From contig JAGZXV010000005.1 in NCBI GenBank assembly GCA_018378255.1, positions 5,073 to 69,072 on the forward strand: a DNA stretch of 64,000 nucleotides. Reading direction: 5' to 3'. Made by a program: the position numbers and the translations under genes. The notes beneath the pieces are model-generated. The model was not told the origin of the DNA. It made no database searches and saw only the letters and a list, made by a program, of their open reading frames with translations. Below, one piece after another: positions 51,876 through 61,599 of this stretch (the first letter of the stretch is position 1; each line of letters begins with the position of its first letter). This DNA is from Clostridiaceae bacterium. GTDB taxonomy: Bacteria; Bacillota; Clostridia; Lachnospirales; Lachnospiraceae.

Positions 51876-52832
51876 ATGGCAGCAGGATCGAATGCGGCGG
51901 TAAAAGCATCAGCTACAAAAAAATCCGGAAGTAAAACATGGAAGGCCGTAAAAGAACATAAAGTACTTTATTTGTTAATGATCCCCGGATTGTTATATTT
52001 CATCTTATTCCGGTATCTGCCCATGTTTGGCCTGGTAATTGCTTTTAAAGATTACAACATTTTTAAAGGTATTTGGGCCAGCGACTGGGTGGGACTTGCA
52101 AATTTTAAAGCGCTGGTACATTCCTCTGATTTCTGGAATGTTATGAAAAATACCCTGGTCATCAGTCTGACCAAGATCGTGATTGGATTCCCTATCCCAA
52201 TCTTACTTGCAATCCTTTTAAATGAAATTAAAGCGGTAAAGTTTAAAAAAGTAACCCAGACACTTCTGTATCTGCCCCACTTTTTATCCTGGGTAGTAAT
52301 CGGAGGAATCATGCTGAACCTTTTCTCGCCGGTCTTCGGACTGGCGGGTCAGGTATTCCGCGTGCTGGGTGTGGAACCGATCAATATCATGGCAAAGAAA
52401 AGCACGATCTTCTGGGTGGTTATCTTTTCCGATGTATGGAAAGAGGCGGGATGGAGCACCATTGTATTCCTGGCAGCCCTGACACAGGTGGATTTAAACC
52501 TGTATGAAGCGGCCAGAATGGACGGAGCCAATAAGCTCCAGCAGATGCTGCATATCACAATTCCGGCCATTTCTTCCATCATCATCGTAATGCTGATTCT
52601 CAGAATCGGAAAAGTTATGAGCGCCGGTTTTGAACAGATTTTAGTGCTGCAAAACCCGATTACCATGGAAAGCATTGATATCTTTGATACCTATGTTTAC
52701 CGGGAAGGTTTAGGGCGCGGTTCCTACAGTTTTGCGGCGGCAGTCGATACCTTTAAATCGGTAATCGCCCTGATTCTTGTAACCAGCGCCAATAAGATAA
52801 GTAAAATGTTCGGGGAGGAGGGAATCGTATGA
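51876..52832 (+). CDS. ABC sugar transporter permease (LplB-like)
   Basis: 318 residues with a hydrophilic Lys-rich N-terminus (AAGSNAAVKASATKKSGSK) and about six transmembrane helices. RYLPMFGLVIAFKDYNIFKG at the first outer loop is the LplB signature. The EAA loop is LYEAARMDGANKLQQMLHIT, which docks the ATPase. Forms the channel with the next gene, whose start overlaps its stop by four bases. Confidence 0.95.
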   Translation: MAAGSNAAVKASATKKSGSKTWKAVKEHKVLYLLMIPGLLYFILFRYLPMFGLVIAFKDYNIFKGIWASDWVGLANFKALVHSSDFWNVMKNTLVISLTKIVIGFPIPILLAILLNEIKAVKFKKVTQTLLYLPHFLSWVVIGGIMLNLFSPVFGLAGQVFRVLGVEPINIMAKKSTIFWVVIFSDVWKEAGWSTIVFLAALTQVDLNLYEAARMDGANKLQQMLHITIPAISSIIIVMLILRIGKVMSAGFEQILVLQNPITMESIDIFDTYVYREGLGRGSYSFAAAVDTFKSVIALILVTSANKISKMFGEEGIV

Positions 52833-53692
52833 TACGCAGACATAAAAAGGTACATGTATCTACCGTGTTAAATTACCTGTTATTCATCGTAATAGGAATT
52901 ATAATGCTGTATCCGTTCTGGTATGTTGTGATGTATTCCTTCAGCGACCCGTCAAAATCCAGCTTAAACAGCCTTTACCTCTGGCCGGCCGGATTCACCG
53001 TTGAATCATATATTTATGCATTTTCCAAGAAAATACTGTTTTCCGGATTTTTTAACTCCGTATTTTTAACTGTGGTGGGAACTTGCGTGAATATGCTGCT
53101 TACAATTATGCTGGCATATCCGCTTTCCAGAGAGAAGCTTCCGGGCAGAAAGTATCTGTCTGCGTTTGTAATATTCCCCATGTTGTTTAACGGAGGCATG
53201 ATCCCTACATATCTTGTAATCAAGCAATTTGGACTTTTGAACAGCTTATGGTCTTTAATTACGTCAATGGCGGTTAATGTATACAACCTTTTGATCCTGA
53301 GCAAGTTCTTTAAGAGCATTCCGGACAGCCTGATTGAAGCCGCCAAAATCGACGGCTGCGGCGATGCGACAACGCTTGTTAAAATCGTGCTGCCGCTTTC
53401 CAAGGCATCGCTGGCAACCATTTCTCTGTTCTATGCGGTACAGCACTGGAATGAGTTCCTTCATGCCACGATTTACATTAACACAGATTCAAAATGGCCT
53501 CTTCAGGTCGTGCTGAGAAATATTATCGATATGGTAGCAAACGACTTAAACAGCGGCGGCGAGGTATTTATGAATCCTGAAAACTTTAAGATGGCCACCA
53601 TTGTAATTACTGTTTTACCAATTATATGCGTTTACCCATTCCTTCAGAAACATTTTACACAAGGTGTAATGATGGGTTCTGTTAAGGGATAA
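52829..53692 (+). CDS. ABC sugar transporter permease (LplC/YtcP-like)
   Basis: 287 residues, six transmembrane helices. The first helix is LFIVIGIIMLYPFWYVVMYS, and FVIFPMLFNGGMIPTYLVIK and the EAA loop SLIEAAKIDGCGDATTLVKI are typical of the LplC branch. Coupled by overlap to the preceding permease. A stem-loop follows before the sulfatase, which may lower transcription into the catabolic genes. Confidence 0.95.
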   Translation: MIRRHKKVHVSTVLNYLLFIVIGIIMLYPFWYVVMYSFSDPSKSSLNSLYLWPAGFTVESYIYAFSKKILFSGFFNSVFLTVVGTCVNMLLTIMLAYPLSREKLPGRKYLSAFVIFPMLFNGGMIPTYLVIKQFGLLNSLWSLITSMAVNVYNLLILSKFFKSIPDSLIEAAKIDGCGDATTLVKIVLPLSKASLATISLFYAVQHWNEFLHATIYINTDSKWPLQVVLRNIIDMVANDLNSGGEVFMNPENFKMATIVITVLPIICVYPFLQKHFTQGVMMGSVKG

Positions 53693-53703
53693 AACGCGGA
53701 TTT

Positions 53704-53741
53704 AAAAATTCTGTATGCCATACCAGGCATACGGAATTTTT
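53704..53741 (+). terminator. Stem-loop between transporter and catabolic genes, probable partial terminator
   Basis: AAAAATTCTGTATGCC (53704-53719) pairs with GGCATACGGAATTTTT (53726-53741), with one wobble and a six-base loop. The T-run is inside the right arm. All genes around it point the same way, so it may set the transporter-to-enzyme ratio or protect the 3' end of the transporter mRNA. Confidence 0.6.
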
Positions 53742-53778
53742 GAGTATCCAGAGAAATGATTGAGAGGAGAATACCGAA

Positions 53779-55167
53779 ATGGGAAACAGACCAGATATAC
53801 TGCTTTTTATGACAGATCACCAGCGGGCGGATATGATTAACATGGTTCAGTGCGGACGGGAGGTAACGCCTAACTTAAACCGGCTTGTAAAAGAGGGGTT
53901 CCGGTTTGAGAGGGCTTATGATGCCTGTCCGCTTTGCGTACCGGCCAGAACCGCCTTAGCCACAGGGGTTTATCCTACGGCAAACGGCGTGGTATATAAC
54001 GACTGGAAGGGAGAGACAGCAGGAGAATTAAAGCCAATTCACAGGATATTAAAAGAGGCCGGATACCGCATCGGACATGTGGGCGTTGACCATATTAAGG
54101 TTTGTCCGCCCATGAGGGAGCAGGGGCTGGACTTTTTCGTGAATCAGGAAGATTATGAAGCCTGGGCTAAGGATCAGGGGATCGTGACAGCCAGGGATAA
54201 AAGTGAGCTGACCCAGGTGGAAGAGGAGATTGAGGGCGAGTATGTATCAAAGCGGTACAGCGGCCATAAAGTCAGCCTGTGGGATAAGCCCATCACGCAG
54301 TTTAAAGACTTCTACTTCAGGGATCAGGCGGTCAAATTCATAAAAGAGCTGCCAAAAGGGCCGTTTGCACTGTTTACATATCTTTGGGCGCCTCATCCGC
54401 CTCTCAGGGTTCCTCAACCTTATGCGTCCATGTATGATCCGGATCAGATTGTGCTGCCAAAGAACATCGGCATCGCTGCCCAGGGGGAGCCGGAACTGAG
54501 AAGAAAAGGGGTTCCGGCCCAGCTGGCGGACGGAGTGTCCATGGAAGAATGGAGAAAGGTATGGGCCGCCCATCTGGGCCTCACCACCATGGCGGATGAA
54601 ATCTTCGGAACTGTGCTTGAGGAGTTAAAGGCCCAGGGAAGATATGAAAATACCTGCATTATCTTCACCTCAGATCATGGAGACAACCTGGGACAGCACA
54701 GCATGTATCAGAAAATGGAAATGTACGAAGAAGCGGTAAAGGTGCCGTTTGTAATAAAAGTACCGGGTGAAAAAGCGGGAAGTTCGGATGGGGTGATATC
54801 TCATCTGGATATCAAACCTACGCTCTGTGAATTGGCCGGAATTGACGATAAAACAGGCGACGGCATTTCACTGCTTCCTGTGATCCGGGGAGAAAAAGAA
54901 GAGGAAAACAGAATTGTTTTTTCTCAGTATTCAGGCAATCCGGGCTATGGTACAATAAGAAGAGCAGCCGTGTCAAAACGGTATAAATACGTATATGACA
55001 GCCAACATGAGCACGAATTATACGATCTGGAAAAAGACCCTCATGAGATGGTAAATGAAGCCGGAAACGCAGAATATCAGGACGTGTTGAACATGATGCA
55101 TGAGGCGTGCAGAAACTTCAATGAAGAGCACAGGGACTACTTTGAATGGGAGGAGAATAAGGGATGA
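53779..55167 (+). CDS. Sulfatase (Cys-type, formylglycine-dependent)
   Basis: 462 residues, family S1 arylsulfatase-like. Metal-binding start ILLFMTDHQRADMI, formylglycine motif C53-V-P-A-R57 in DACPLCVPARTALATG, later GHVGVDHIK and the second metal site IIFTSDHGDNLGQHSM. The Cys-type motif needs an anaerobic maturase (anSME), which is not in this window. There is no signal peptide, so it acts in the cytoplasm on an imported oligosaccharide, probably removing sulfate from a uronate or hexosamine. GH88 overlaps its stop by four bases. Confidence 0.93.
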   Translation: MGNRPDILLFMTDHQRADMINMVQCGREVTPNLNRLVKEGFRFERAYDACPLCVPARTALATGVYPTANGVVYNDWKGETAGELKPIHRILKEAGYRIGHVGVDHIKVCPPMREQGLDFFVNQEDYEAWAKDQGIVTARDKSELTQVEEEIEGEYVSKRYSGHKVSLWDKPITQFKDFYFRDQAVKFIKELPKGPFALFTYLWAPHPPLRVPQPYASMYDPDQIVLPKNIGIAAQGEPELRRKGVPAQLADGVSMEEWRKVWAAHLGLTTMADEIFGTVLEELKAQGRYENTCIIFTSDHGDNLGQHSMYQKMEMYEEAVKVPFVIKVPGEKAGSSDGVISHLDIKPTLCELAGIDDKTGDGISLLPVIRGEKEEENRIVFSQYSGNPGYGTIRRAAVSKRYKYVYDSQHEHELYDLEKDPHEMVNEAGNAEYQDVLNMMHEACRNFNEEHRDYFEWEENKG

Positions 55168-56273
55168 GCTGGACAGAGGAAGCACTTGAGAAATGCCTGA
55201 AAAAGATTGAGAGGAATATAGACGGAATCGGAGAGCATTTTCCCCATGTGGCCTATGACGGAGTTTACAATGACCAGGGCGCGGCGTTCTGGACATCGGG
55301 ATTCTGGCCGGGGCTGTTATGGCTTTTGCACCAGGAGAAAAAGGACGGCAGGGCATTGGAGCTGGCAAGAAAGCTGGAAGACCATCTGGACGAAGTGCTG
55401 GACGGCTTTGTAACCCTCCATCACGACGTAGGATTTATGTGGCTGCCGTCGGCGGTCATCGACTATAAACTGACCGGAAATCCTGCATCCAGGGTGAGAG
55501 GATTGAAAGCGGCCAGCCATCTGGCAGGGCGTTTTAACCTGGCGGGACGGTTTATCAGGGCATGGACCGATGAAGTGAACCCGGATTCCCAGGGATGGGC
55601 CATCATCGACTGCATGATGAACATACCGCTGTTATTCTGGGCTTCAAAGGAGATGAAAGACCCGAGATTTTACCATATTGCAAAAGCGCATGCGGACACG
55701 GTACTGAAAAGTTTTATCAGGCCGGATAATACAACCGCCCACATTGTGAGCTTTGACCCTTATACAGGAGAGAAGATAGAGAACCTGGGAGGACAGGGAA
55801 AAGACCCGGATTCCGCATGGGCCAGAGGCCAGGCATGGGCGATCTATGGAATGGCCCTGGCTTACCGGGAAACAGGAAAAGAAGAGTATATGACAGCTTC
55901 CAAAAATGTGGCCGGTTACTTCCTTTCCCACCTTCCTGAGGATAAGGTTCCATACTGGGATTTCAGAACAGACGCCAAAGACCGTTTTGTGCTGGATTCA
56001 TCGGCATCCGCCTGTACGGCCAGCGGTCTGCTGGAACTGAGCAGTCTGATGGAAGACGGTGCGGAGAAAGAATTTTATCACGGCCAGGCTGTTGCCATTT
56101 TAAAAGGGCTTTATGAGAATTATGCTGATTTTTCAGAGGAAACCCAGGGTATCATCCAGAAGGGCACAGTAAATTATGCGAAGAATAAACATGTCAATGT
56201 GCCGATCATTTATGGAGATTATTTCTTTACGGAAGCTTTGATTAAACTGAACCATAAAACAAATATTTTCTAA
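55164..56273 (+). CDS. Glycoside hydrolase family 88, unsaturated glucuronyl hydrolase
   Basis: 369 residues, (alpha/alpha)6-barrel. It removes the 4,5-unsaturated uronic acid from the non-reducing end of oligosaccharides made by polysaccharide lyases, by vinyl-ether hydration. The two catalytic acids are at D88 (LHHDVGFMW) and D149 (GWAIIDCMMN), the same numbers as in the characterised Bacillus enzyme. AFWTSGFWPGLLWLLH and SSASACTASGLLELS are further family signatures. No signal peptide: cytoplasmic. Its presence implies that the imported sugar is a lyase product such as from a glycosaminoglycan. Confidence 0.94.
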   Translation: MSWTEEALEKCLKKIERNIDGIGEHFPHVAYDGVYNDQGAAFWTSGFWPGLLWLLHQEKKDGRALELARKLEDHLDEVLDGFVTLHHDVGFMWLPSAVIDYKLTGNPASRVRGLKAASHLAGRFNLAGRFIRAWTDEVNPDSQGWAIIDCMMNIPLLFWASKEMKDPRFYHIAKAHADTVLKSFIRPDNTTAHIVSFDPYTGEKIENLGGQGKDPDSAWARGQAWAIYGMALAYRETGKEEYMTASKNVAGYFLSHLPEDKVPYWDFRTDAKDRFVLDSSASACTASGLLELSSLMEDGAEKEFYHGQAVAILKGLYENYADFSEETQGIIQKGTVNYAKNKHVNVPIIYGDYFFTEALIKLNHKTNIF

Positions 56274-56347
56274 ACCGGTAGCAGCGCCGAAAGGCGGTTA
56301 ACAATAATAATAAAAGGCTGCAGGGCAGCAGAAGGAGAGATAACATT

Positions 56348-57838
56348 ATGAATACTTACTGGGGAGATCTTCACAATCACTGTGGAATTACATATGGTTT
56401 TGGAAGTTTGGCCAACGCCATAAAAAGGGCTAAAAGCCAGCTGGATTTTGCTGCATTTACGGGCCATGCAATGTGGCCGGACATGTATGAAAAAGCGCCG
56501 GGAACCGAATTTGTGGTTAACTTCCATTTGGAGGGATTCAAGAAGTTACAGGATCATTGGGAAGAGATCAGAAAAGAAGTGGCGGAAGCTAACGGAGCTG
56601 ATTTTGTGGCAATTCAGGGATATGAGCTGCATTCCAGAGAGTACGGCGACCACCATCTGCTTTCCATTGACGACGAACTCCCGCTGATCTACAGGAATTC
56701 ACCGAGGGAACTGGTGGAAGACTGCGGCAAGGATGCCATCGCTATTCCTCATCATATCGGTTATACGCCGGATTACCGGGGAATTGACTGGAAAAAGTTT
56801 GATAATACCATTTCACCGGTTGTGGAAGTTTACTCCAAACATGGCTGTTCCATGAATGAGGATGCGGATTATCCATATTATCACAACATGGGGCCGAGAG
56901 ATACCAGAGATATGGTAGATGAAGGCCTGCGCCAGGGACATAAATTCGGATTCGTGGGTTCCACGGACCATCACGCAGGATTCCCGGGATCTTATGGAGA
57001 CGGACTGGCTGCCGTAGTTGCAGAAGAGAAGACGAGAGAGAGCATCTGGGCGGCGCTCAAAGCCAGAAGGACATATGCGGTTACAGGCGACAGAATCCTC
57101 TGTGACTTTAAGGTAAATGATTCCTGGATGGGAAGCGAAATCACAGCCAACAACAGAAAGGTCCGCGCCCATGTGGAAACTGAGGGAACTCTGGATAAGA
57201 TCATTCTCTATAAGAATTATAAGCCGGTTCAGATCATCAACGGCGAATCCTTCCAGGAAGTGAACCAGGAGGGATGTTATAAACTCCGCGTGGAAATGGG
57301 ATGGGGCAATAGCTCCCTGTACCGCTGGAACGGAAGCCTGCAGGTTGAGGACGGAACGATTAAAGATTATAATACCTATTTCAGGGGCAGAAGTGTGCTG
57401 GCTCCATCTAAGGACGAAGCTTATGATGAAAATGATATCAACGACATCGAGACATATTCTGAATTAAAGGGTGAAAATGAGCTGGTTTGGAGATGTGATA
57501 CGGTGGGCAATAAATCCACCCTTCATCCTTCCACCTCATCGATCGTAATCAAGGTTCAGGGCAGCTTAAACACCAAAGTGACCTTCACTCTCAATGATAA
57601 AACATATACGGCAACAATCGGAGAGCTGATGAATTACGGCTACACCAGCCACATGGAATATTACCATTCCCAGGCATTTAAGATCTTTAAAGCGCTGCCG
57701 GAGACAAAATATACATTTGATCTGGAATTAGAAGACAACACGCCTGAAAATGACTGTGATTACTATCACCTGGAAGTAGCCCAGAAGAACCGCCAGTGGG
57801 CATATGTATCGCCTGTTTATGTGAACAGGGAGAAATAA
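56348..57838 (+). CDS. PHP-domain, DUF3604-like protein
   Basis: 496 residues. The metal-binding PHP core is seen in WGDLHNHCGITYG, FTGHAMWPDM, GYELHSREYGDHHLL, IPHHIGYTP and GSTDHHAGFPG, giving a rich set of His/Asp ligands. A beta-sandwich-like C-terminal half (from about 255) follows. DUF3604/PHP proteins are metal-dependent hydrolases found in carbohydrate loci with unclear substrates. No signal peptide. Placed between GH88 and DUF2264, it may act on the same oligosaccharide or a substituent of it; inference only. Confidence 0.8.
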   Translation: MNTYWGDLHNHCGITYGFGSLANAIKRAKSQLDFAAFTGHAMWPDMYEKAPGTEFVVNFHLEGFKKLQDHWEEIRKEVAEANGADFVAIQGYELHSREYGDHHLLSIDDELPLIYRNSPRELVEDCGKDAIAIPHHIGYTPDYRGIDWKKFDNTISPVVEVYSKHGCSMNEDADYPYYHNMGPRDTRDMVDEGLRQGHKFGFVGSTDHHAGFPGSYGDGLAAVVAEEKTRESIWAALKARRTYAVTGDRILCDFKVNDSWMGSEITANNRKVRAHVETEGTLDKIILYKNYKPVQIINGESFQEVNQEGCYKLRVEMGWGNSSLYRWNGSLQVEDGTIKDYNTYFRGRSVLAPSKDEAYDENDINDIETYSELKGENELVWRCDTVGNKSTLHPSTSSIVIKVQGSLNTKVTFTLNDKTYTATIGELMNYGYTSHMEYYHSQAFKIFKALPETKYTFDLELEDNTPENDCDYYHLEVAQKNRQWAYVSPVYVNREK

Positions 57839-57863
57839 AATTTAATCAGAATGGAGAAAGGAT

Positions 57864-59726
57864 ATGCAGGAGATAAGAGAGAACCCGTTAAAATCCAGAC
57901 AGGATCTGCAGGATTTGGCGGAGAACATGATATCCTGTGCCGTTAAAAAATTAAGCCCGCAGAAGGCCTGGCTGAACGCCGGGGAAAGCGCGGCCAAATA
58001 TCCTCATAAGACAGCCTGGATAGAGGGATTTTTAAGACCTCTGTTCGGGCTTGTCCCATTAAGTGCCGGAGGTTATGAAACAGGACTTTGGGAGGACTAT
58101 CTGGAGGGGATAAAAAACGGAACAGATCCGGCATCACCGGAATACTGGGGGGATTTAGACGGCAAAGACCAGAAAATTGTGGAAATGACCACCCTGGGCC
58201 TGGCTCTGGCCATGGTTCCCCAACTGGTGTGGGAACCCCTTAACAGCCAGGAAAAAAAGAATCTGGAACTGTGGCTTTTAAAAATTAATGATGCCCCTCT
58301 GGCAACGAATAACTGGCTTTTTTTCCATGTTATTGTCAATCTGGGATTGAAAAAAGCAGGAGCATCGTACAGCCGGGATATTATGGAAACGGCTTTGGAT
58401 GAAATTGAAAAGAGCTATCTGAAAGACGGCTGGTATTCGGATGGACCTACCCTTCAGAGGGATTATTATATTGCATTTGCCATGCATTTTTATGGTTTAA
58501 TCTATGCAAAGCTGATGGGAGATGAAGATCCGGTCCGGGCAGAACGCTATAAAAAGCGGGCGGCGGAATTTGCAAAAGACTTCATCGTCTGGTTTTCGTC
58601 AGAGGGGGATGCCCTTCCTTATGGGCGCAGCTTAACTTACCGGTTTGCCATGGCGGCGTTCTGGAGCGCTCTCGCTTATGCAGGGGTGGAAGTGTATTCC
58701 TGGGGCGTGGTAAAGGGTATTATCCTGAGAAATATCAGATGGTGGATGAAACAGCCTGTGTTTGACCAGGACGGTCTGCTGACCATCGGTTACCGTTACC
58801 CCAACCTGAAAATGGCGGAGTTTTATAATGCGCCCGGCTCTCCTGCATGGGCGATGAAGGCATTTTTGATACTGGCCCTCCCTGAGGATCATCCGTTCTG
58901 GATGTCAGAGGAAGAGGAGCTTCCGGTTTTGGAACCGGTGTCGGTTCAGAAACATCCGTTTATGATCCTGATGCGGGGGGAAGGCGGAAGCCATATACAA
59001 GCCTTGTCATCCGGCCAGTACGCCAGATTCGAGCCCAGCTTTATGGCTGCGAAGTACGAGAAATTCGCCTACTCCAACGTATTTGGGTTCAGCGTTCCGG
59101 GAGCGGAATACGGGCTGGATCAGGGAGCCTTTGACTCCATGCTGGCTCTGTGCGAAAAGGACGATAATATGTACCGGGCAAGGCGCAGCTGTGAAATGGT
59201 CCGCGTTGACGAATCCGGAATTTACAGCATATGGAAACCGTGGGAGAATGTGACCATCCATACATGGCTGGTCCCCTGCGGTTCCTGGCACGTGAGAGTG
59301 CACCGGATTGAAAGCAGGAGAGAACTGACCGGAGGCGAGGGCGCTTATGCGGTAAACAGCGATTTCTATGAAGAAAATGATGCAGTCCGGGAAGCCGGAA
59401 TGCAAATGCAGGCCGATGGGGACAGGGCGAAGGCATTTTTCCCATGGGGATGCAGCGGGATTGTGAACCTGGAAGGGGAACGGGACGGGCTCATGGTGGC
59501 CGCCCATCCCAATACCAATATCATGTATTCCAGAACCGTAATTCCTACGTTAAAGGGAAAGATCGGAGTTGGTGAAACATGGCTGGCCTGTGCAGTTTTG
59601 GGCACAAAGTCCAGAGACGAGGGAGATTTGGAGTGGAGCAGAGTGCCGGAATATGAGCGGTCCGGTTCCATTTTCCGTATCAGCTATGGGAACTGTGTGC
59701 GGGAGTATTCAGAAGCGGAGGAATAA
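57864..59726 (+). CDS. DUF2264 domain protein
   Basis: 620 residues. The opening NPLKSRQDLQDLAENMI and WIEGFLRPLFGLVPLSAGGY are strongly typical of DUF2264, predicted (alpha/alpha)-toroid enzymes with a C-terminal beta domain, found in rhamnogalacturonan, ulvan and glycosaminoglycan loci. NNWLFFHVIVNLGLKKAG and YSDGPTLQRDYYIAFAMHFY are further conserved-looking segments. The activity is not established to my knowledge; a lyase or uronyl hydrolase is possible. It begins 25 bases after the PHP gene. Confidence 0.88.
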   Translation: MQEIRENPLKSRQDLQDLAENMISCAVKKLSPQKAWLNAGESAAKYPHKTAWIEGFLRPLFGLVPLSAGGYETGLWEDYLEGIKNGTDPASPEYWGDLDGKDQKIVEMTTLGLALAMVPQLVWEPLNSQEKKNLELWLLKINDAPLATNNWLFFHVIVNLGLKKAGASYSRDIMETALDEIEKSYLKDGWYSDGPTLQRDYYIAFAMHFYGLIYAKLMGDEDPVRAERYKKRAAEFAKDFIVWFSSEGDALPYGRSLTYRFAMAAFWSALAYAGVEVYSWGVVKGIILRNIRWWMKQPVFDQDGLLTIGYRYPNLKMAEFYNAPGSPAWAMKAFLILALPEDHPFWMSEEEELPVLEPVSVQKHPFMILMRGEGGSHIQALSSGQYARFEPSFMAAKYEKFAYSNVFGFSVPGAEYGLDQGAFDSMLALCEKDDNMYRARRSCEMVRVDESGIYSIWKPWENVTIHTWLVPCGSWHVRVHRIESRRELTGGEGAYAVNSDFYEENDAVREAGMQMQADGDRAKAFFPWGCSGIVNLEGERDGLMVAAHPNTNIMYSRTVIPTLKGKIGVGETWLACAVLGTKSRDEGDLEWSRVPEYERSGSIFRISYGNCVREYSEAEE

Positions 59727-59734
59727 GGGGACTT

Positions 59735-61570
59735 ATGAGTATATGTGGGGATTTGCTGAGGCAGTGGTGTGGAAAACTGTTGGAGTTACAGGTCAGGTCT
59801 GTGGATAACCCTGCTTTAAAAGGCGGGATTCTCTGTCCGGCCTGCGCAGGAATCCATGGAAGGTGTTTTGATGCGGTTTATCCGTTTCTGTATTTGGCTG
59901 ATGTGGACCAGGATGACAGATATTTAGAAGGGGCGAAGCTGCTTTTTGACTGGGCGGAACAGACGGTGTCCAGGGAAGACGGTTCTTATGTCAATGATAC
60001 CAACTCGGAATGGAAGGGGACTACGGTATTCAGCGTGATCCAATTGATCGAAGCGCTGGAATACCATGGACATATTCTGGATCAGGATACCTACCAAAAA
60101 TGGAAGGCGAGAATTGGGAAAGCGGCGGAATTTCTGTGTGGATTTAAGACATTTGAAGTCTGCAACGTAAATTACCGAATTACCAACAGCCTGGCTATGT
60201 ATCTATGTGGGACATTCTTAGGGGAAGACAGGTATATCAGAAGGGCAAATGAGCTTGCCGCCTTGGCAGCAGGCCAGATAACGGAAAATGGAATTCTGAT
60301 AGGGGAAGGCCGGCCCGTTGACGGTTACAGCGCCAAAGGATGCCGGCCCGTGGATATCGGATATAATTTGGAAGAATCGCTGCCTTCCTTCATTCAGTAC
60401 GCATACCTGGTTGGGGATGAGGAACTGAAAAAGACAGTGAGAAAGGCGCTGAAGCGCCACCTGCTGTTTTTCCTGGAAGACGGCGGAATTGATAACAGCT
60501 TCGGCACACGTAATTTCAAATGGACTTATTGGGGCAGCAGGACTTCTGACGGCTGCGCTCTCGGATATCTATTGGGGGCGGATGAGGAGCCGGAATTTGG
60601 AATTGCCGCTTATAAGAGCCTGAAGCAGCTTGAAAAATGTACCCATAACGGCTTTTTATACGGCGGCCCCCATGTGTGGGAATCCGGGGAACCGCCCTGC
60701 GTCCATCATGCATTCAGCCATGCCAAGGTGCTGGCTGGAATCCTGGACCGGGGGCTGGAAAACCGGCTGTCGGATGGGATACTGCCAAGGCAGGAACTAA
60801 AACACCCGGTTTATCTGAACGAGACGGATACTTATCTGGTGACAAAAGAAGGCTATACTGCGACGGTAACCGGTTATGACTGGGAATACATAAAGCTGCC
60901 GGGAGGCCATGCCAGCGGAGGCTCTTTATCACTGCTGTGGCAGAAAAAGGCCGGACTGGTTCTGTGCGGGAGCATGTGTGACTACAATATGAAAGAAGCC
61001 AATAATATGCAGCTCCCCCGGTTTTCCCGCCATGAATGCCTGACGCCGCGCCTGGAGTTTGTGGATGGAGAAAAAGTATACAGCAGTATGTATGATTATG
61101 GGTGCAGACTGTTTTGTGAAGATGTGGGCAAGGGAGTGGAGCCGCAAATGGGTCAGGCAGCGGGTCAGCAGATAGGGCAGGGAGCAGATCCAAAAATGGA
61201 TCGGCAGACGATTGTCCGGGCCGAAGGGTGGCTGACCGATATTGGACAGAACCGGCTGCCGGGAGACGACGGAAATTATCGGGTGGAATATTGGTTCGGA
61301 AAGAATTTTGTCCGGGTCAGCGCCGCTGTGGGCGCAGGGGCTAAGTGGGTTCTTCCGCTGGTATCGGAGCGCCATGAGACGGTTATAAAAGAAGAAAAAA
61401 GTGTTCTGATACGGAAAGATAAGACCGACGTGAAGGTGGAGGTTATCAAAGGGACTTTAACACTGCCCTATGAAATGGAGAGAATCTATAATCTGGTTCC
61501 TGGAGTTGAAGCTTTGAAAGCGGAAATAGAGCCGGAAGATGGTGAGATTGCATTTTGCTTTTCGTTTTGA
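59735..61570 (+). CDS. Probable (alpha/alpha)-barrel carbohydrate-active protein, family not recognised
   Basis: 611 residues with an N-terminal helical barrel (about 1-340; FDAVYPFLYLADVDQDDRYL, NVNYRITNSLAMYLCG, YNLEESLPSFIQYAYLVGDE) and a beta-rich C-terminal half (about 360-611). The layout is that of heparinase-II/III-like lyases or GH105/GH127-type enzymes, but I see no decisive catalytic signature. A low-complexity segment rich in Gln/Gly/Met (about 465-490) interrupts the second half. It lies eight bases after DUF2264 and has no signal peptide, so it acts inside the cell, probably on the same substrate. Confidence 0.72.
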   Translation: MSICGDLLRQWCGKLLELQVRSVDNPALKGGILCPACAGIHGRCFDAVYPFLYLADVDQDDRYLEGAKLLFDWAEQTVSREDGSYVNDTNSEWKGTTVFSVIQLIEALEYHGHILDQDTYQKWKARIGKAAEFLCGFKTFEVCNVNYRITNSLAMYLCGTFLGEDRYIRRANELAALAAGQITENGILIGEGRPVDGYSAKGCRPVDIGYNLEESLPSFIQYAYLVGDEELKKTVRKALKRHLLFFLEDGGIDNSFGTRNFKWTYWGSRTSDGCALGYLLGADEEPEFGIAAYKSLKQLEKCTHNGFLYGGPHVWESGEPPCVHHAFSHAKVLAGILDRGLENRLSDGILPRQELKHPVYLNETDTYLVTKEGYTATVTGYDWEYIKLPGGHASGGSLSLLWQKKAGLVLCGSMCDYNMKEANNMQLPRFSRHECLTPRLEFVDGEKVYSSMYDYGCRLFCEDVGKGVEPQMGQAAGQQIGQGADPKMDRQTIVRAEGWLTDIGQNRLPGDDGNYRVEYWFGKNFVRVSAAVGAGAKWVLPLVSERHETVIKEEKSVLIRKDKTDVKVEVIKGTLTLPYEMERIYNLVPGVEALKAEIEPEDGEIAFCFSF

Positions 61571-61599
61571 TATAGTTATTCTGTATTGGGGGAAAGCGA

